Notes: a model not told the origin generated them from the letters alone. A stretch of 26,471 nt of DNA from Spirochaetia bacterium (GCA_026002045.1 BOAV01000028.1:1-26471); one strand, 5' to 3'. Positions 7,087 to 17,050 are shown, counted from the first letter of the stretch. Program-made: numbers and translations.

Positions 7087-8625
7087 GTGTTAAAAAAACT
7101 CGCATCCCTGCTTCTGCTGTTCTGTTTGAGCGCGGCCTTTGTCTTCGCCCAGGATGATGATGCGCTTACGGTTTATAAAATCAGAAATATTGATTTTAAT
7201 ATATCCGGCAAGCGGGGCAGCGGTTATTCCCGTCCCTTCGCGATTCTCAATAACGGGAAATTGGCGGAGGGGGATGAAATGACCGGCCGGGAAAATCTGG
7301 ACGCCTATATCCGGGACCGGACACAGCGGCTGGTAAACCTGCGGATGTTTGAAAATGATGTGCGTATTGATTACACCCTGGGCGAAGCCGGGGAAGACGG
7401 CAAGGTTCCCGTTGATTTACTGGTCACCCTCCGGGACGGCGGGAGTATCATAGTTTTCCCCATGCCCTCCTATTCAACCAGTGAGGGTTTTGATATTACC
7501 CTGAAATACCGGGATTCCAATTTTCTGGGCCTCATGGCCCCCTTTAAGGTCGACTTTGGGTATGCCATTAATACAAAAAATGAAAGCAGCTTTAACGCTT
7601 TAATCGATACGGAAATTCCCTTTAAGGCCCTGGGGTTCAACTGGAATGTCAATTTTGACAATGAATTTAACTATTTTCTTGAAGAGCCCCTGACTTATAA
7701 AAACACAACGGGCCTCTCCATGGATCTGCCCTTTAAAAGAACCACCTTTACCTTTGACGCGGAACATTACATAAATGTGAATGTAAAAAACAACGACCGG
7801 AATGTCGACAGGGGGTTCGGCAAATATTTTGACGGGGTCTTTAACAGTGTTGAAATTTCAGCTGCATGGGAAATCCCGACAAGCATTAATGTCGGCAGAT
7901 ACGGAGAACTCACCTATACCCCAAAAATTTCGGAAGAGATTGTTTACAATCCCGGCGGCCAGGACGAATACGAATTCTTGAATCTGCGCAAGGGCCCTTT
8001 TACCAAACTGGAGCAGGAATTCGGTTTTAACCGTGTGGACTGGAAAGGCAATTTCCGGGAAGGGCTGGATGTTTCGTTTAAAAACACCAATACCTTTAAC
8101 CATAACCAAAACGTATGGAACATTGATTATTCCCTGAATGAAACCGGCCATTTTATTCTTACGGATTTCCTCGGAATATCGGAGCGGTTTGAGCTGCGGC
8201 AGTGGTTCTACAATTATCCTGACAAGGTTGCCTATGACCTGGGGGACAGGCTCAGGGGCATCAAGGATGATGAAATTGAAGGTTCCCTGATGATCTCCCT
8301 TAATGCGGAATTGCCTGTTCATATTTTTACCCTAAGTGTATTTAACTGGTTCAAATCACCCAAAATAAAACCCCTCAATCTGGATTTTTTCCTGTCACCG
8401 TTTTTTGATATGGGCATGGTCTATCTGCCGGATGACCTCAATACCCGCAAAACAGGCCAGGATACTGTAAACATGTATTATACCGGCGGCGCGGAACTGC
8501 TGGTTTTCTTTGAATTTTCGCACAGCCACTATTTGCGGGTTAACTTCGGCGTTGATATCGGGGGAACAGTAAAAACCGGCGAATTCAAATATGAAATTTC
8601 CGCCGGACTGGGACATTCTTTTTAG
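7087..8625 (+). CDS. Outer-membrane beta-barrel protein, Omp85/TamA-like
   Basis: A GTG start is chosen because GGAG (7076-7079) is well placed and gives the signal peptide VLKKLASLLLLFCLSAAFVFA followed by QDDD; the frame also has a TTG at 7060. The product is about 512 residues. Residues 20-130 look like one POTRA-type domain (NIDFNISG..., then NLRMFENDVRIDYTL and VPVDLLVTLRDGG). The rest is alternating aromatic/polar strands ending in GLGHSF with terminal Phe, as expected for barrels inserted by BamA. The join 'PMPSYSTSEGFDITLKYRDSNFLG' resembles the start of Omp85 barrels. The exact role is unknown. It is 9 bases from the Wzi-like gene, which suggests a surface-polysaccharide or envelope role. 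Confidence 0.65.
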   Translation: MLKKLASLLLLFCLSAAFVFAQDDDALTVYKIRNIDFNISGKRGSGYSRPFAILNNGKLAEGDEMTGRENLDAYIRDRTQRLVNLRMFENDVRIDYTLGEAGEDGKVPVDLLVTLRDGGSIIVFPMPSYSTSEGFDITLKYRDSNFLGLMAPFKVDFGYAINTKNESSFNALIDTEIPFKALGFNWNVNFDNEFNYFLEEPLTYKNTTGLSMDLPFKRTTFTFDAEHYINVNVKNNDRNVDRGFGKYFDGVFNSVEISAAWEIPTSINVGRYGELTYTPKISEEIVYNPGGQDEYEFLNLRKGPFTKLEQEFGFNRVDWKGNFREGLDVSFKNTNTFNHNQNVWNIDYSLNETGHFILTDFLGISERFELRQWFYNYPDKVAYDLGDRLRGIKDDEIEGSLMISLNAELPVHIFTLSVFNWFKSPKIKPLNLDFFLSPFFDMGMVYLPDDLNTRKTGQDTVNMYYTGGAELLVFFEFSHSHYLRVNFGVDIGGTVKTGEFKYEISAGLGHSF

Positions 8626-8634
8626 GAGTATAGC

Positions 8635-10248
8635 ATGAACAAATTTTTTAGTATCACCATCGGCCTTTTTATTTTGATTCTACCCGCGCTTTCCGCCCAG
8701 GAAGCCCTGAAATCTATTGAAGAAGAATACTACGATTTCCTCGCCCTCCAGGGACTGACAGAGCGCCCTACCCTCAACTTCCGCACCCTGTCAGATTCGG
8801 TCTGGAATGTTAAGGAAGGCGCATCCCATCCCTGGGAAAATCAAAAGCTTGGAACCGCATTTCATTTTTTTGACAAGCTTCATTTAAAAATCTACGGCCC
8901 TGAACTGTTCATGTCCTTTAACACCGCCGCCCCCTACGGGCAGAACGACGGCGCCTTATGGCAGGGGCGCGGTTTTAACACCAGTTTAACTGCCGGCGCC
9001 CGGTTTGAAGCCTACGGCGCAGAGCTGACCTTAAAGCCGCAGCTGTCTTTTTCACAGAATTGGGAGTTTGATTATATGACCCCTGAAGGGATGACCGGAG
9101 CAAACTATGCCGGTAAAGCCCAAAAGTATGGCTATTTCTGGGGGACCATTGATGCACCACAGCGTTTCGGTGATAAGCCATTTTTCACCTTTGATTGGGG
9201 GGATAGTGAAGTCCGCTACACCTGGAAAACCCTGACCATCGGTTTCGGCACCCAGCCAATCTGGCTGGGACCGGCTTATCTGAACCCGATACTTCATTCC
9301 AATAATGCGCCAAGTTACCCCAAACTGGATATCGGTTTGCGAAAACAACGGATTGTTATTCCAAAGGTTAACTGGTATTGGGGGGATGTTGAAGCGCGTA
9401 TATGGACGGGGTATCTTTCGGAATCCGATTACTTCGATAATAATGACGCAAACGACCACACCATGATTCATGGCCTGTCTTTTGCATATTCGCCCCCGGG
9501 GGTTTTGAGCGGGCTGACATTATCGGTAAACCGGATCGCCCTTGTCCCCTGGGAATGGGAAAATCTAATATACATTTTCCCGGGGGCAGTCAATGCGGAT
9601 GCCGAAGGATATGTCAGCGCAGAAGATCAAAAAATATCACTGGGTGTATCGTGGGTTTTTCCTAAAGCGGGTCTGGAAATATATGGCGAAATAGGTATGG
9701 ATGACTATATAAGCGGCGGCTTAGTTGGGTATATCCGCGACCCGGCATGGACTATGGTTTATTTAAGCGGACTAAAAAAAACAATTCCGATAGTACCGGA
9801 AAAACAGATTTTTGGGGAACTCTTTTTTGAAGCAAACTGGTTTGACAACAGTCTTGGGTCAGGAAATCACTCGATTACATGGTACTCTTATTACCGGCAC
9901 GGCGGAATACAGCAGGGATATACAAATGGCGGTCAATGGCTTGGCAATGCGGCGAGCCCCGGCGGTAACAGTCAATCACTGGGCTTTGTGGTATACTATC
10001 CGCAGGGAAAATCAAGCATTATGCTAAACCGTGCTAATCCCGATAGTGACTTTATGTATCACTTTGCCTATGGCACACGGGCGAACAGGGCAGTTTTTAA
10101 CCTTGATCTGCAAACATCGTATTATATAAGTTCATTCTTAATTTTTGGCGGTTTGACATATAATCTTATCATTGGTGATTTTTATACCAAAGAGAATACA
10201 AAAATACATAATTTTTCTATTCAACTTGGCGTGAAATGGACGTTGTAA
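8635..10248 (+). CDS. Wzi-like capsule assembly outer-membrane protein
   Basis: It has 537 residues with a signal peptide (MNKFFSITIGLFILILPALSAQ). The central region carries the hallmark of the capsule-assembly Wzi family: RFGDKPFFTFDWGDSEVR, then WLGPAYLNPILHSNNAPSYP and a GYLSESDYFDN motif. Wzi is an 18-strand outer-membrane barrel that anchors capsule-like polysaccharide at the cell surface. The remaining sequence is typical barrel with many aromatic residues and ends in WTL. AGGAG at 8624-8628 sits right after the previous stop. Placed just before a flippase and glycosyltransferases, it marks the locus as one for cell-surface glycan. The last 600 bases are more AT-rich than the first part. 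Confidence 0.75.
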   Translation: MNKFFSITIGLFILILPALSAQEALKSIEEEYYDFLALQGLTERPTLNFRTLSDSVWNVKEGASHPWENQKLGTAFHFFDKLHLKIYGPELFMSFNTAAPYGQNDGALWQGRGFNTSLTAGARFEAYGAELTLKPQLSFSQNWEFDYMTPEGMTGANYAGKAQKYGYFWGTIDAPQRFGDKPFFTFDWGDSEVRYTWKTLTIGFGTQPIWLGPAYLNPILHSNNAPSYPKLDIGLRKQRIVIPKVNWYWGDVEARIWTGYLSESDYFDNNDANDHTMIHGLSFAYSPPGVLSGLTLSVNRIALVPWEWENLIYIFPGAVNADAEGYVSAEDQKISLGVSWVFPKAGLEIYGEIGMDDYISGGLVGYIRDPAWTMVYLSGLKKTIPIVPEKQIFGELFFEANWFDNSLGSGNHSITWYSYYRHGGIQQGYTNGGQWLGNAASPGGNSQSLGFVVYYPQGKSSIMLNRANPDSDFMYHFAYGTRANRAVFNLDLQTSYYISSFLIFGGLTYNLIIGDFYTKENTKIHNFSIQLGVKWTL

Positions 10249-10276
10249 GTACACATTTTGATCATGAATACAGTAC

Positions 10277-11758
10277 ATGTCTGAAAAATCACTTAAGAAA
10301 AACGCTGCTTATAATGTTATCCGCAATGTAATGCAGCTGGCATATCCATTGGTGACATTTCCGTATGCGTCAAGAATTTTGCTGCCGGAAGGAATTGGAA
10401 AAGTCAATTTTGCCAATTCTATAATATCATATTTCTTGTTGGTTGCGGGACTTGGCGTTAACATCTACGGAATACGGGAGGGGGCAAAAGCAAGAAATAA
10501 CCGTGCGGAATTATCAAAATTAAGCTGTGAATTACTTACGATTAATTTGATTTCAACCGGGATAGCTTATATATTATTTGTCCTGGCGCTTTTTTTTATT
10601 CCAAAGCTTGAAGAATACCGCAGATTATTATGTATTTGCAGTGCAACAATTATTTTTACCACACTCGGAATAGATTGGCTGTATGGCGCCCTGGAAGACT
10701 ACCGCTATATAACCATCCGTTCTGCAGTGTTTCAGGGCATAAGCCTTGTTTTTCTTTTTTTAATCGTTAAAAACGCACAGGATTATGTAAAATATGCAGG
10801 GATCAGCGTATTTGCTTCCGTTGGTTCCAATCTTTTGAATTTTTTTCATTCCCGCAAATTTATTACTTTTAAATTCGATCGAAATTTAGAATTAAAAAAA
10901 CACTTAAAACCTGTCTTTATTCTTTTTGCCTGGTCCCTTTCAATCAGTATATATACCGTATTGGATATTACCATGCTTGGCCTTATGGCAGGCGACGCTT
11001 CCGTTGGTATTTATTCTGCGGCAATTAAATTAAACAAAATGGTTGTGGGCCTCATTACCTCTGCCAGCATGGTTCTTTTGCCGCGCCTTTCATTTTATAT
11101 CGGGCAGCAAAAATCCGATGAATTTATCGAGCTTATTCATAAATCTTTTAATTTTCTATTATGTATTTCCATTCCGGCTGCCGTTGGGTTATTTCTGCTC
11201 AGTAAACCTATTATACTTTTGTTCTGCGGCCCCAATTATACACCTGCAATTCCCATAATGCAAATAATGTCTCCGATTGTTTTCATAATAGCCATTGGAC
11301 ATCCGATTGCGATACAACTTTTTATGCCCCTTGGCAAAGAAAAACTAACGCTTTTTTCCATTGTTTGCGGTGCAATATGTAATTTTTCATTAAATTTGTT
11401 TTTAATCCCCCGGTTTGGGGCCCTTGGCGCCGGTATTGCCACCTTATGTACAGAAATAATCATTCTTGCGGTACAAATGATTTTAGCCAGGAAATATTTA
11501 AATCTTAGAAAGACCGGTCTGAATTTTGTTCAGTGTCTCATTGCAGTAATTTTTATGACGGCTGCCATTTTAGTTGTTTTGCATTTTATATCCGCAATTA
11601 TTTTACAAATTGTGGTATCTATTGTCATGGGAATATTTATTTATTCATCGCTTTTATTGGTTATGAGAAATAAAATGATATGTTCTCTGGCCGATAGTGG
11701 TATTTATCAAATTAAAAATCATTTTAAAAATATTATCAAGGGAAAATCATTACCATGA
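10277..11758 (+). CDS. Wzx-type polysaccharide flippase (MOP superfamily)
   Basis: 493 residues with about twelve to fourteen hydrophobic helices and the family start 'NAAYNVIRNVMQLAYPLVTFPYAS', followed by RILLPEGIGKVNFANS. This matches the RfbX/Wzx group that flips lipid-linked glycan units across the inner membrane. The charged stretch near residue 200 (FDRNLELKKHLKPVFILFAWS) separates the two halves. The gene begins 28 bases after the Wzi-like gene; no clear Shine-Dalgarno is seen, so translation may be coupled. AT-rich codon use sets it apart from xdh and aroB. Its exact glycan substrate cannot be told from sequence. Confidence 0.88.
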   Translation: MSEKSLKKNAAYNVIRNVMQLAYPLVTFPYASRILLPEGIGKVNFANSIISYFLLVAGLGVNIYGIREGAKARNNRAELSKLSCELLTINLISTGIAYILFVLALFFIPKLEEYRRLLCICSATIIFTTLGIDWLYGALEDYRYITIRSAVFQGISLVFLFLIVKNAQDYVKYAGISVFASVGSNLLNFFHSRKFITFKFDRNLELKKHLKPVFILFAWSLSISIYTVLDITMLGLMAGDASVGIYSAAIKLNKMVVGLITSASMVLLPRLSFYIGQQKSDEFIELIHKSFNFLLCISIPAAVGLFLLSKPIILLFCGPNYTPAIPIMQIMSPIVFIIAIGHPIAIQLFMPLGKEKLTLFSIVCGAICNFSLNLFLIPRFGALGAGIATLCTEIIILAVQMILARKYLNLRKTGLNFVQCLIAVIFMTAAILVVLHFISAIILQIVVSIVMGIFIYSSLLLVMRNKMICSLADSGIYQIKNHFKNIIKGKSLP

Positions 11759-11813
11759 CACCGAAAATATTTTTTTATTGCCCGGCAGCGGCGCTATCCC
11801 TGGCGGTGATATT

Positions 11814-12812
11814 ATGACAAGCAAAAAAATCCCTATTGTTTTTTCCGCTAATAATTATTACGTCCCGTATATGGCGGTGACGATTCAATCTATTATGGAA
11901 AATGCTAGCCGGAATAGGCAATATATTTTTTTCGTTTTTCATCGAGAAATCGGTAATGAAAACATGGATTTATTGAGAAAGCAGATAGCGGTTTTTCCGC
12001 AGTTTTCTATTAAATTTATTGATGTAACTCAATATATCGGTGAATATAATCTTTTTGTCTCAAAACACGTAACGATTGAGACATATTTTCGATTACTTAT
12101 TCCCGAAATATTATCCGAATACCAAAAAGCAATCTATCTCGATGGAGATATGATTTGCTGTACCAATATAGCTTCTTTGTATGATATTGATTTAGAGAAT
12201 AATTTGCTTGCCGCAGTACGGGATGTCGGCGTGTCATGGTATTATAGTCCAGAACATACAAACAGTATAAAATCCTTGTACGTCGTCTTATTAAATTTAC
12301 AAAATCCTGACAAATATTTTTGTGCCGGAATGACTGTTTTTAACATTGAACTATTCCGTAAAACCATATCAACAGATAAACTTTTTGAGCTGGCAACATC
12401 ACGGGAATGGCAGGTTCATGACCAGGATGTACTAAACTTTTTAGCAGAAGGGAAAACACTTTTACTGCCGTTTCATTGGAATTTTATGCATACCAGTTTA
12501 TCAAAATATTTACCGGAACATTTGCGAAAAGACTATAATGAGGCAGAGAAAAATCCTAAAATCATTCATTATAAACCATGGGATTGTGCGAGTTATATTC
12601 CACATTTTGAATTATTCTGGAAATATGCCACACGGACACCATTTATAGATGTAATCCTTGAACGCATGGAAGGAAAAAACCTATTAAGCGAACAATCATT
12701 TAGCGACAGAATTCTTGATAATATCACGCACAGGAAAGGTTTAGGCTTGAAGTTTATACTATTGGATTGTCTTAAAGCATGGCTGTCCAGGGATAAAGTG
12801 AATAATGAATAG
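11814..12812 (+). CDS. Glycosyltransferase family 8 protein
   Basis: 332 residues starting MTSKKIPIVFSANNYYVPYM, the usual GT8 opening (IPIV.a.d.nY...). The metal-binding DxD is in AIYLDGDMI (residues 106-114). The C-terminal metal/nucleotide-sugar motif appears as IIHYKPWD. GT8 enzymes are retaining transferases adding glucose or galactose to LPS-like glycans from UDP-sugars. ATG 11814 has GGTGA just upstream; the frame is open from 11697 but that part overlaps the flippase. The 3' end overlaps the next gene by 8 bases. Which acceptor it uses is not known. Confidence 0.85.
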   Translation: MTSKKIPIVFSANNYYVPYMAVTIQSIMENASRNRQYIFFVFHREIGNENMDLLRKQIAVFPQFSIKFIDVTQYIGEYNLFVSKHVTIETYFRLLIPEILSEYQKAIYLDGDMICCTNIASLYDIDLENNLLAAVRDVGVSWYYSPEHTNSIKSLYVVLLNLQNPDKYFCAGMTVFNIELFRKTISTDKLFELATSREWQVHDQDVLNFLAEGKTLLLPFHWNFMHTSLSKYLPEHLRKDYNEAEKNPKIIHYKPWDCASYIPHFELFWKYATRTPFIDVILERMEGKNLLSEQSFSDRILDNITHRKGLGLKFILLDCLKAWLSRDKVNNE

Positions 12813-14382
12813 CAACCAAACAAAACGCCCTGTACGTTTTTTTAACACAACCGGACCTTGTAATCCATGGGATCACTATATGCTGCCGCCTGAAGAGCGA
12901 CTCATCGGGGCGCAGCTTGACCGGTATATTGGTGATAAACTCTACTGGGTACTTCATGCGCCGCGTCAAACAGGAAAGACTACGTTCTTGCAGCACTGGA
13001 TGCGTAAAATAAACGCAGGCAGTGAGGCGATTTCGTGCTACGTAAGCCTTGAAAGATGCCAGAAAACAGCAGAAATTGAAAAAGCGATGCCGACAATTTG
13101 TAATGCAATTACAGAACAGGCATTTTTGTCCGGACTTGAGCCGCCGGATTTGAGTACAGACAATCCTCCAAGTATGTTAAGTAATATACTTATGAATTGG
13201 GCAAAAAAAACGGCTCCAAAATCGCTGGTGTTATTGTTTGATGAAGTAGACATATTAGAAGGAGATGCGCTCATAAGTTTCTTGCGGCAATTACGAAGCG
13301 GATTTGCGAATCGTGGAATAGGAAAGTTTCCGGTATCAATAGCGCTTGTAGGAATGCGTGATTTGAAAGACTATATAACCGCCGCAAAAGACGGGGTTCC
13401 GCCGAGTACACTATCGCCTTTCAATATAAAAGAAGATTCTGTACTGCTGGGCAATTTTACGCAGGAAGAAGTAAAAATGTTATTTCAACAACATACGGAT
13501 GAGACCGGGCAGGAAATAACAGATGAAGCGCTTGGATTTATATGGGAACAATCCTGCGGGCAGCCGTGGATAGTAAACTCATTATTTAAGCGGGCAACGA
13601 TGCGTATACTACAGAAAGATGATTACAGCACGGTAACGCTGGATCACGTCAAAGCGGCGCGGGAGCAGATGATACTTGCACGGGAGACACATCTTGATTC
13701 GCTTGCCGTGCGTATCAGGGAACCAGCGATACGCTTTGTGATGGAAACAATGCTTACCGGTAATTTTGACCCGGAAATTGCCGAAAGCGAAGCATTTCGG
13801 CTTTGTATGGATTTGGGGCTTGTTCGTCTGGAAAAAGGAACGCCAGCAATAGCGAACCCGATATACAAAGAAGTGCTTGCCCGTCAGGTAACTTTTGGTG
13901 TTCAAACTATGATCCCCGAACCTGAATGGCAATGGGAGAAGCCGGATGGCTCACTTGATATGGACGCGCTTCTGCGTGAGTTTCAGCAGTTCTGGCGCGA
14001 GAATTCCGAAATATGGGAAGAAAAGTCAGATTATACCGAGGCATTCCCGCATCTGCTTTTGATGGCATTTTTGCAGCGTGTTCTGAACGGCGGCGGGAGA
14101 ATAGAGCGGGAGTATGCGGCGGGCCGCGGACGCATGGACTTATTTGTAGAATACAATGCAAAGAAATGTGTTATAGAAATAAAACTGGTACACGAAAGGC
14201 AATCACCGGATACTATTAAGGCTAAAGGTATACAGCAAACTGCCTCATACCGTAATAGAAAAGCGCCGGAAGCCCCCGCCTACCTCGTTATCTTCGACCG
14301 TCGAAGCGAAACTAAACAAAAGAACTGGGACGATCGGCTTAGCTGGCAGAGGGAAGCTGATATTACCATTGTCTTGTGTTGA
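12805..14382 (+). CDS. AAA-type ATPase with C-terminal PD-(D/E)XK nuclease domain, copy 1
   Basis: 525 residues. The N-terminal AAA-like domain opens RFFNTTGPCNPWDHYMLPPE and has a Walker A HAPRQTGKTT (51-60) and Walker B VLLFDEVD (142-149). A helical region (270-370) follows. The C-terminal part has a PD-(D/E)XK nuclease core: Asp445 in RGRMDL, Glu458 and Lys460 in IEIK, and Gln477 to Tyr482. These catalytic residues look intact. This family occurs in many paralogous copies in some spirochaetes and Bacteroidetes; its function is unknown and it has no established role in glycan synthesis. A close paralogue lies at 17051. ATG overlaps the GT8 stop by 8 bases, so it is translated as part of this operon. 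Confidence 0.8.
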   Translation: MNSNQTKRPVRFFNTTGPCNPWDHYMLPPEERLIGAQLDRYIGDKLYWVLHAPRQTGKTTFLQHWMRKINAGSEAISCYVSLERCQKTAEIEKAMPTICNAITEQAFLSGLEPPDLSTDNPPSMLSNILMNWAKKTAPKSLVLLFDEVDILEGDALISFLRQLRSGFANRGIGKFPVSIALVGMRDLKDYITAAKDGVPPSTLSPFNIKEDSVLLGNFTQEEVKMLFQQHTDETGQEITDEALGFIWEQSCGQPWIVNSLFKRATMRILQKDDYSTVTLDHVKAAREQMILARETHLDSLAVRIREPAIRFVMETMLTGNFDPEIAESEAFRLCMDLGLVRLEKGTPAIANPIYKEVLARQVTFGVQTMIPEPEWQWEKPDGSLDMDALLREFQQFWRENSEIWEEKSDYTEAFPHLLLMAFLQRVLNGGGRIEREYAAGRGRMDLFVEYNAKKCVIEIKLVHERQSPDTIKAKGIQQTASYRNRKAPEAPAYLVIFDRRSETKQKNWDDRLSWQREADITIVLC

Positions 14383-14395
14383 ATAAGCAGGAAAT

Positions 14396-16114
14396 ATGAC
14401 CCGTATTCTATTTTTTGTTCACTATAACAAATATGACGGTCTCGCCGATTATGTGTTGTATTTGCTGAAACACATAAAAACTATTTACAGCCGTGTAGTA
14501 TTTATCTCAAACAGTCCGATTTCAGACGAGCAACAGGATAAACTTGCGGGATTGTATGATTCTATCATAGTCAGGGAAAACAAAGGCTTCGATTTTGGCG
14601 CATGGAAATACGCTCTACTCAAAGAAGGTTGGGATAATTTAGCGCAATATGACAGTGTAACATTGATGAATGACTCGTGTTTTGGTCCTATCTTCGATTT
14701 AACACAGGTATATACAAAAATGGAACAGCAGGATATTGATTTCTGGGGATTAACAAATCACCGGCATACAAAACATGGTATGCACGGTACAAGGAGACCG
14801 ATTCCTGAACATATTCAGAGCTATTTTTTGTGTTTTAATAAAAATGTTGTAACATCGCAGACGTTTCAAAAATTTTGGATAAAGGTCAAATATGAAAGTA
14901 ATATTAAAAAAATCATAGAACAATATGAAACACAATTAACTCCAAGATTAGCTGAAACAGGTTTTAAACATACCGTGTTTTTTGATGCCAATCATTTCCC
15001 TAATATTTATAACGATATTCCTTTCTATCATCCCGATTTATGTATAAATAACAATATTCCGTTTATAAAATTAAAATCTTTACTGGACTTCAAATTACCT
15101 CAGTATATAATCAAACTGATTAAAGAAAATACCAATTATCCTGTTTCGCTGATTTATGAACATATGATCGATATATATGATCCCAATACAACTCTGTTTA
15201 TCGAAAACAAACTTATTCCGGCACAATTAGATGCGCAGCTCACTATATCATCACAAAAAATTGCTGTTCATCTTCATGTTTTTTATCTTGATATTTTTGA
15301 AAAATACATTGCTTATTTTGATAACTACCCCGATGAACTTGACTTGTTTTTTACTACCAATACAGAAGAAAAAAAGACTTATATACAAAATTATATGCAA
15401 AATCATGCCAGTGCTAATAGAGTAAAGGATATCATTATAATAGAAAATAAAGGGCGGGATATTTTCCCATGGCTCTCTATTGCACATCATTTAAACACAT
15501 ATGATATCGTTGGGCATTTTTATACAAAAAAATCACTTGCAGCGGATGATGAATGGATTGGGATTACCTGGCAGCAAGATATATTTGATTCATTATTGCA
15601 TCCTATAGCTGCAATTATTGAAACTTTTAGAGCCAAAGAAGAAATAGGCATTATTATTCCCGAAATTCCACGTTATTTTCGAACCAGTATTGCCCTGCAT
15701 TTTTTTGACGAAAAAAGATTACAAAATCTTATGCAGGCTATTTGGAAAAAAATGTCATGTAAAAAAACTATTGATTTTTGTAAATTAGTAACAGCGATAA
15801 TGCCATGTGGAAATATGTTTTGGTATAGACCTGCCGCCTTGCAGCCGCTCTTTAATTTAAAGCTATCAGCCGTTGATATTCCCACAGAGCCTATCCCACC
15901 CGATGGAACGATCTTGCATGCAATAGAAAGGATCATGGTTTATGTTGCTTGGAACGAAGGATACGATTACCGTATAATGGTACCGCAGACACCTAATATC
16001 ACTGGTTTTATGGATAACATATTGCTTAATACGGTAAAAACCTCCAGGACATATAAAACAGGAGAGTATATTTTAGCCCTTCCCTTGATTATAAAAAAAC
16101 AGTTCAAGAAATAG
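14396..16114 (+). CDS. Rhamnan synthesis F (RgpF)-family glycan protein
   Basis: 572 residues with the RgpF-family opening ILFFVHYNKYDGLADYVLYL and signatures VRENKGFDFGAWKYAL and VTLMNDSCFGPI. A second, similar unit begins near residue 287 (AVHLHVFYLDIFEKYI), with IENKGRDIFPWL and IVGHFYTKKS, so it holds two related modules. RgpF proteins act in making rhamnose-containing cell-wall or O-antigen glycans, probably as glycosyltransferases. AGCAGGA precedes the ATG by a few bases, and the gene starts 14 bases after the AAA gene stop. Very AT-rich. The sugar moved is not deducible. Confidence 0.82.
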   Translation: MTRILFFVHYNKYDGLADYVLYLLKHIKTIYSRVVFISNSPISDEQQDKLAGLYDSIIVRENKGFDFGAWKYALLKEGWDNLAQYDSVTLMNDSCFGPIFDLTQVYTKMEQQDIDFWGLTNHRHTKHGMHGTRRPIPEHIQSYFLCFNKNVVTSQTFQKFWIKVKYESNIKKIIEQYETQLTPRLAETGFKHTVFFDANHFPNIYNDIPFYHPDLCINNNIPFIKLKSLLDFKLPQYIIKLIKENTNYPVSLIYEHMIDIYDPNTTLFIENKLIPAQLDAQLTISSQKIAVHLHVFYLDIFEKYIAYFDNYPDELDLFFTTNTEEKKTYIQNYMQNHASANRVKDIIIIENKGRDIFPWLSIAHHLNTYDIVGHFYTKKSLAADDEWIGITWQQDIFDSLLHPIAAIIETFRAKEEIGIIIPEIPRYFRTSIALHFFDEKRLQNLMQAIWKKMSCKKTIDFCKLVTAIMPCGNMFWYRPAALQPLFNLKLSAVDIPTEPIPPDGTILHAIERIMVYVAWNEGYDYRIMVPQTPNITGFMDNILLNTVKTSRTYKTGEYILALPLIIKKQFKK

Positions 16115-16120
16115 AATTTA

Positions 16121-17023
16121 ATGCAGGTTTCCATAATAATCGTTAATTACAATACTGTAGAGCTGCTCCGCAACTGTCTTGCGTCAATTTATCAGCATAC
16201 TAATGACATGCAATTTGAAATAATCGTATCTGACAATGGTTCCGTTGATGGTTCCCTTGATATGATTAAAACAGTTTTCCCTGATGTCATCCTTGTCGAA
16301 AACAACAATAATTTGGGATTCGGCGCCGCAAATAACAGGGGGCTTGATGCCGCGAAAGGGAAATATATATTTTACTTAAACAGCGACACCATTTTATTAA
16401 ACAATGCGGTAAAAATATTTTTTGATTACTGGGAAACCTGCGATAATCCTGAAAACCTGGGCGCATTGGGCTGTAATTTATTAAATGAAAACCATGAAGT
16501 TACCAATTCATGGGGGCCGTTTTTTTCTTTCAAGAATGACGTCAAAACATTTATAAACGACTATATTCATTTAATACTAACAACCGCCGGGTATGTATCA
16601 GCAAGAAAGCAATATCCGGCAAAAAAACATTTGGGGGAGGTTGATGTCATCGTAGGAGCGGCGCTTTTCCTCTTAAACAATCAGGATGCCCGGTTTGATG
16701 AATACTTCTTTCTGTATCATGAAGAAATGGACCTTGAATTACAATTATCGCGAAAGAACAAAAAACGGGTACTCATAGAGGGGCCTGTTATAGTTCACCT
16801 TGAAGGCCGTTCGAATCAGGTAAATGCTTCAAATGACAAATATGCGGATTTCTGTTCTTTTTCACGTATCCACGACGGTCTGTCGCGCATTAAATACAAT
16901 AAAAAAAACAAGGATAATCCCGTAGGCCTTTTTCTCTTGAAATTGCTGCTTTTTTTAAATTGGACATATCCTCCGGTTATAAAAAAAACTCATGTATACT
17001 GGAAAGATCTTTGGAGAATATAG
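16121..17023 (+). CDS. Glycosyltransferase family 2, rhamnosyltransferase-like
   Basis: 300 residues in the GT-A fold: VSIIIVNYNT at the start, DNGSVDGS (38-45), the motif NNLGFGAANNRGLD (63-76), which is typical of WbbL-type rhamnosyltransferases, and LNSDT (86-90) as the DxD-like metal site. The acidic EEMDLELQLSRK further on resembles the GT2 'ED.dl..R' catalytic motif. It is soluble apart from a hydrophobic C-terminal patch (VGLFLLKLLLFLNW). Begins 7 bases after the RgpF stop. Beside the RgpF protein it may build a rhamnose-containing chain, although no rhamnose-synthesis (rml) genes are seen in this window. Confidence 0.85.
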   Translation: MQVSIIIVNYNTVELLRNCLASIYQHTNDMQFEIIVSDNGSVDGSLDMIKTVFPDVILVENNNNLGFGAANNRGLDAAKGKYIFYLNSDTILLNNAVKIFFDYWETCDNPENLGALGCNLLNENHEVTNSWGPFFSFKNDVKTFINDYIHLILTTAGYVSARKQYPAKKHLGEVDVIVGAALFLLNNQDARFDEYFFLYHEEMDLELQLSRKNKKRVLIEGPVIVHLEGRSNQVNASNDKYADFCSFSRIHDGLSRIKYNKKNKDNPVGLFLLKLLLFLNWTYPPVIKKTHVYWKDLWRI

Positions 17024-17050
17024 ATACCGCTATTGGCTTAGGAAGCAATA

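Noticed and set aside
9989..9997. TGGTATACT resembling an extended -10 promoter
   Set aside because: It lies inside the Wzi-like coding sequence with no gene start close downstream; chance match.
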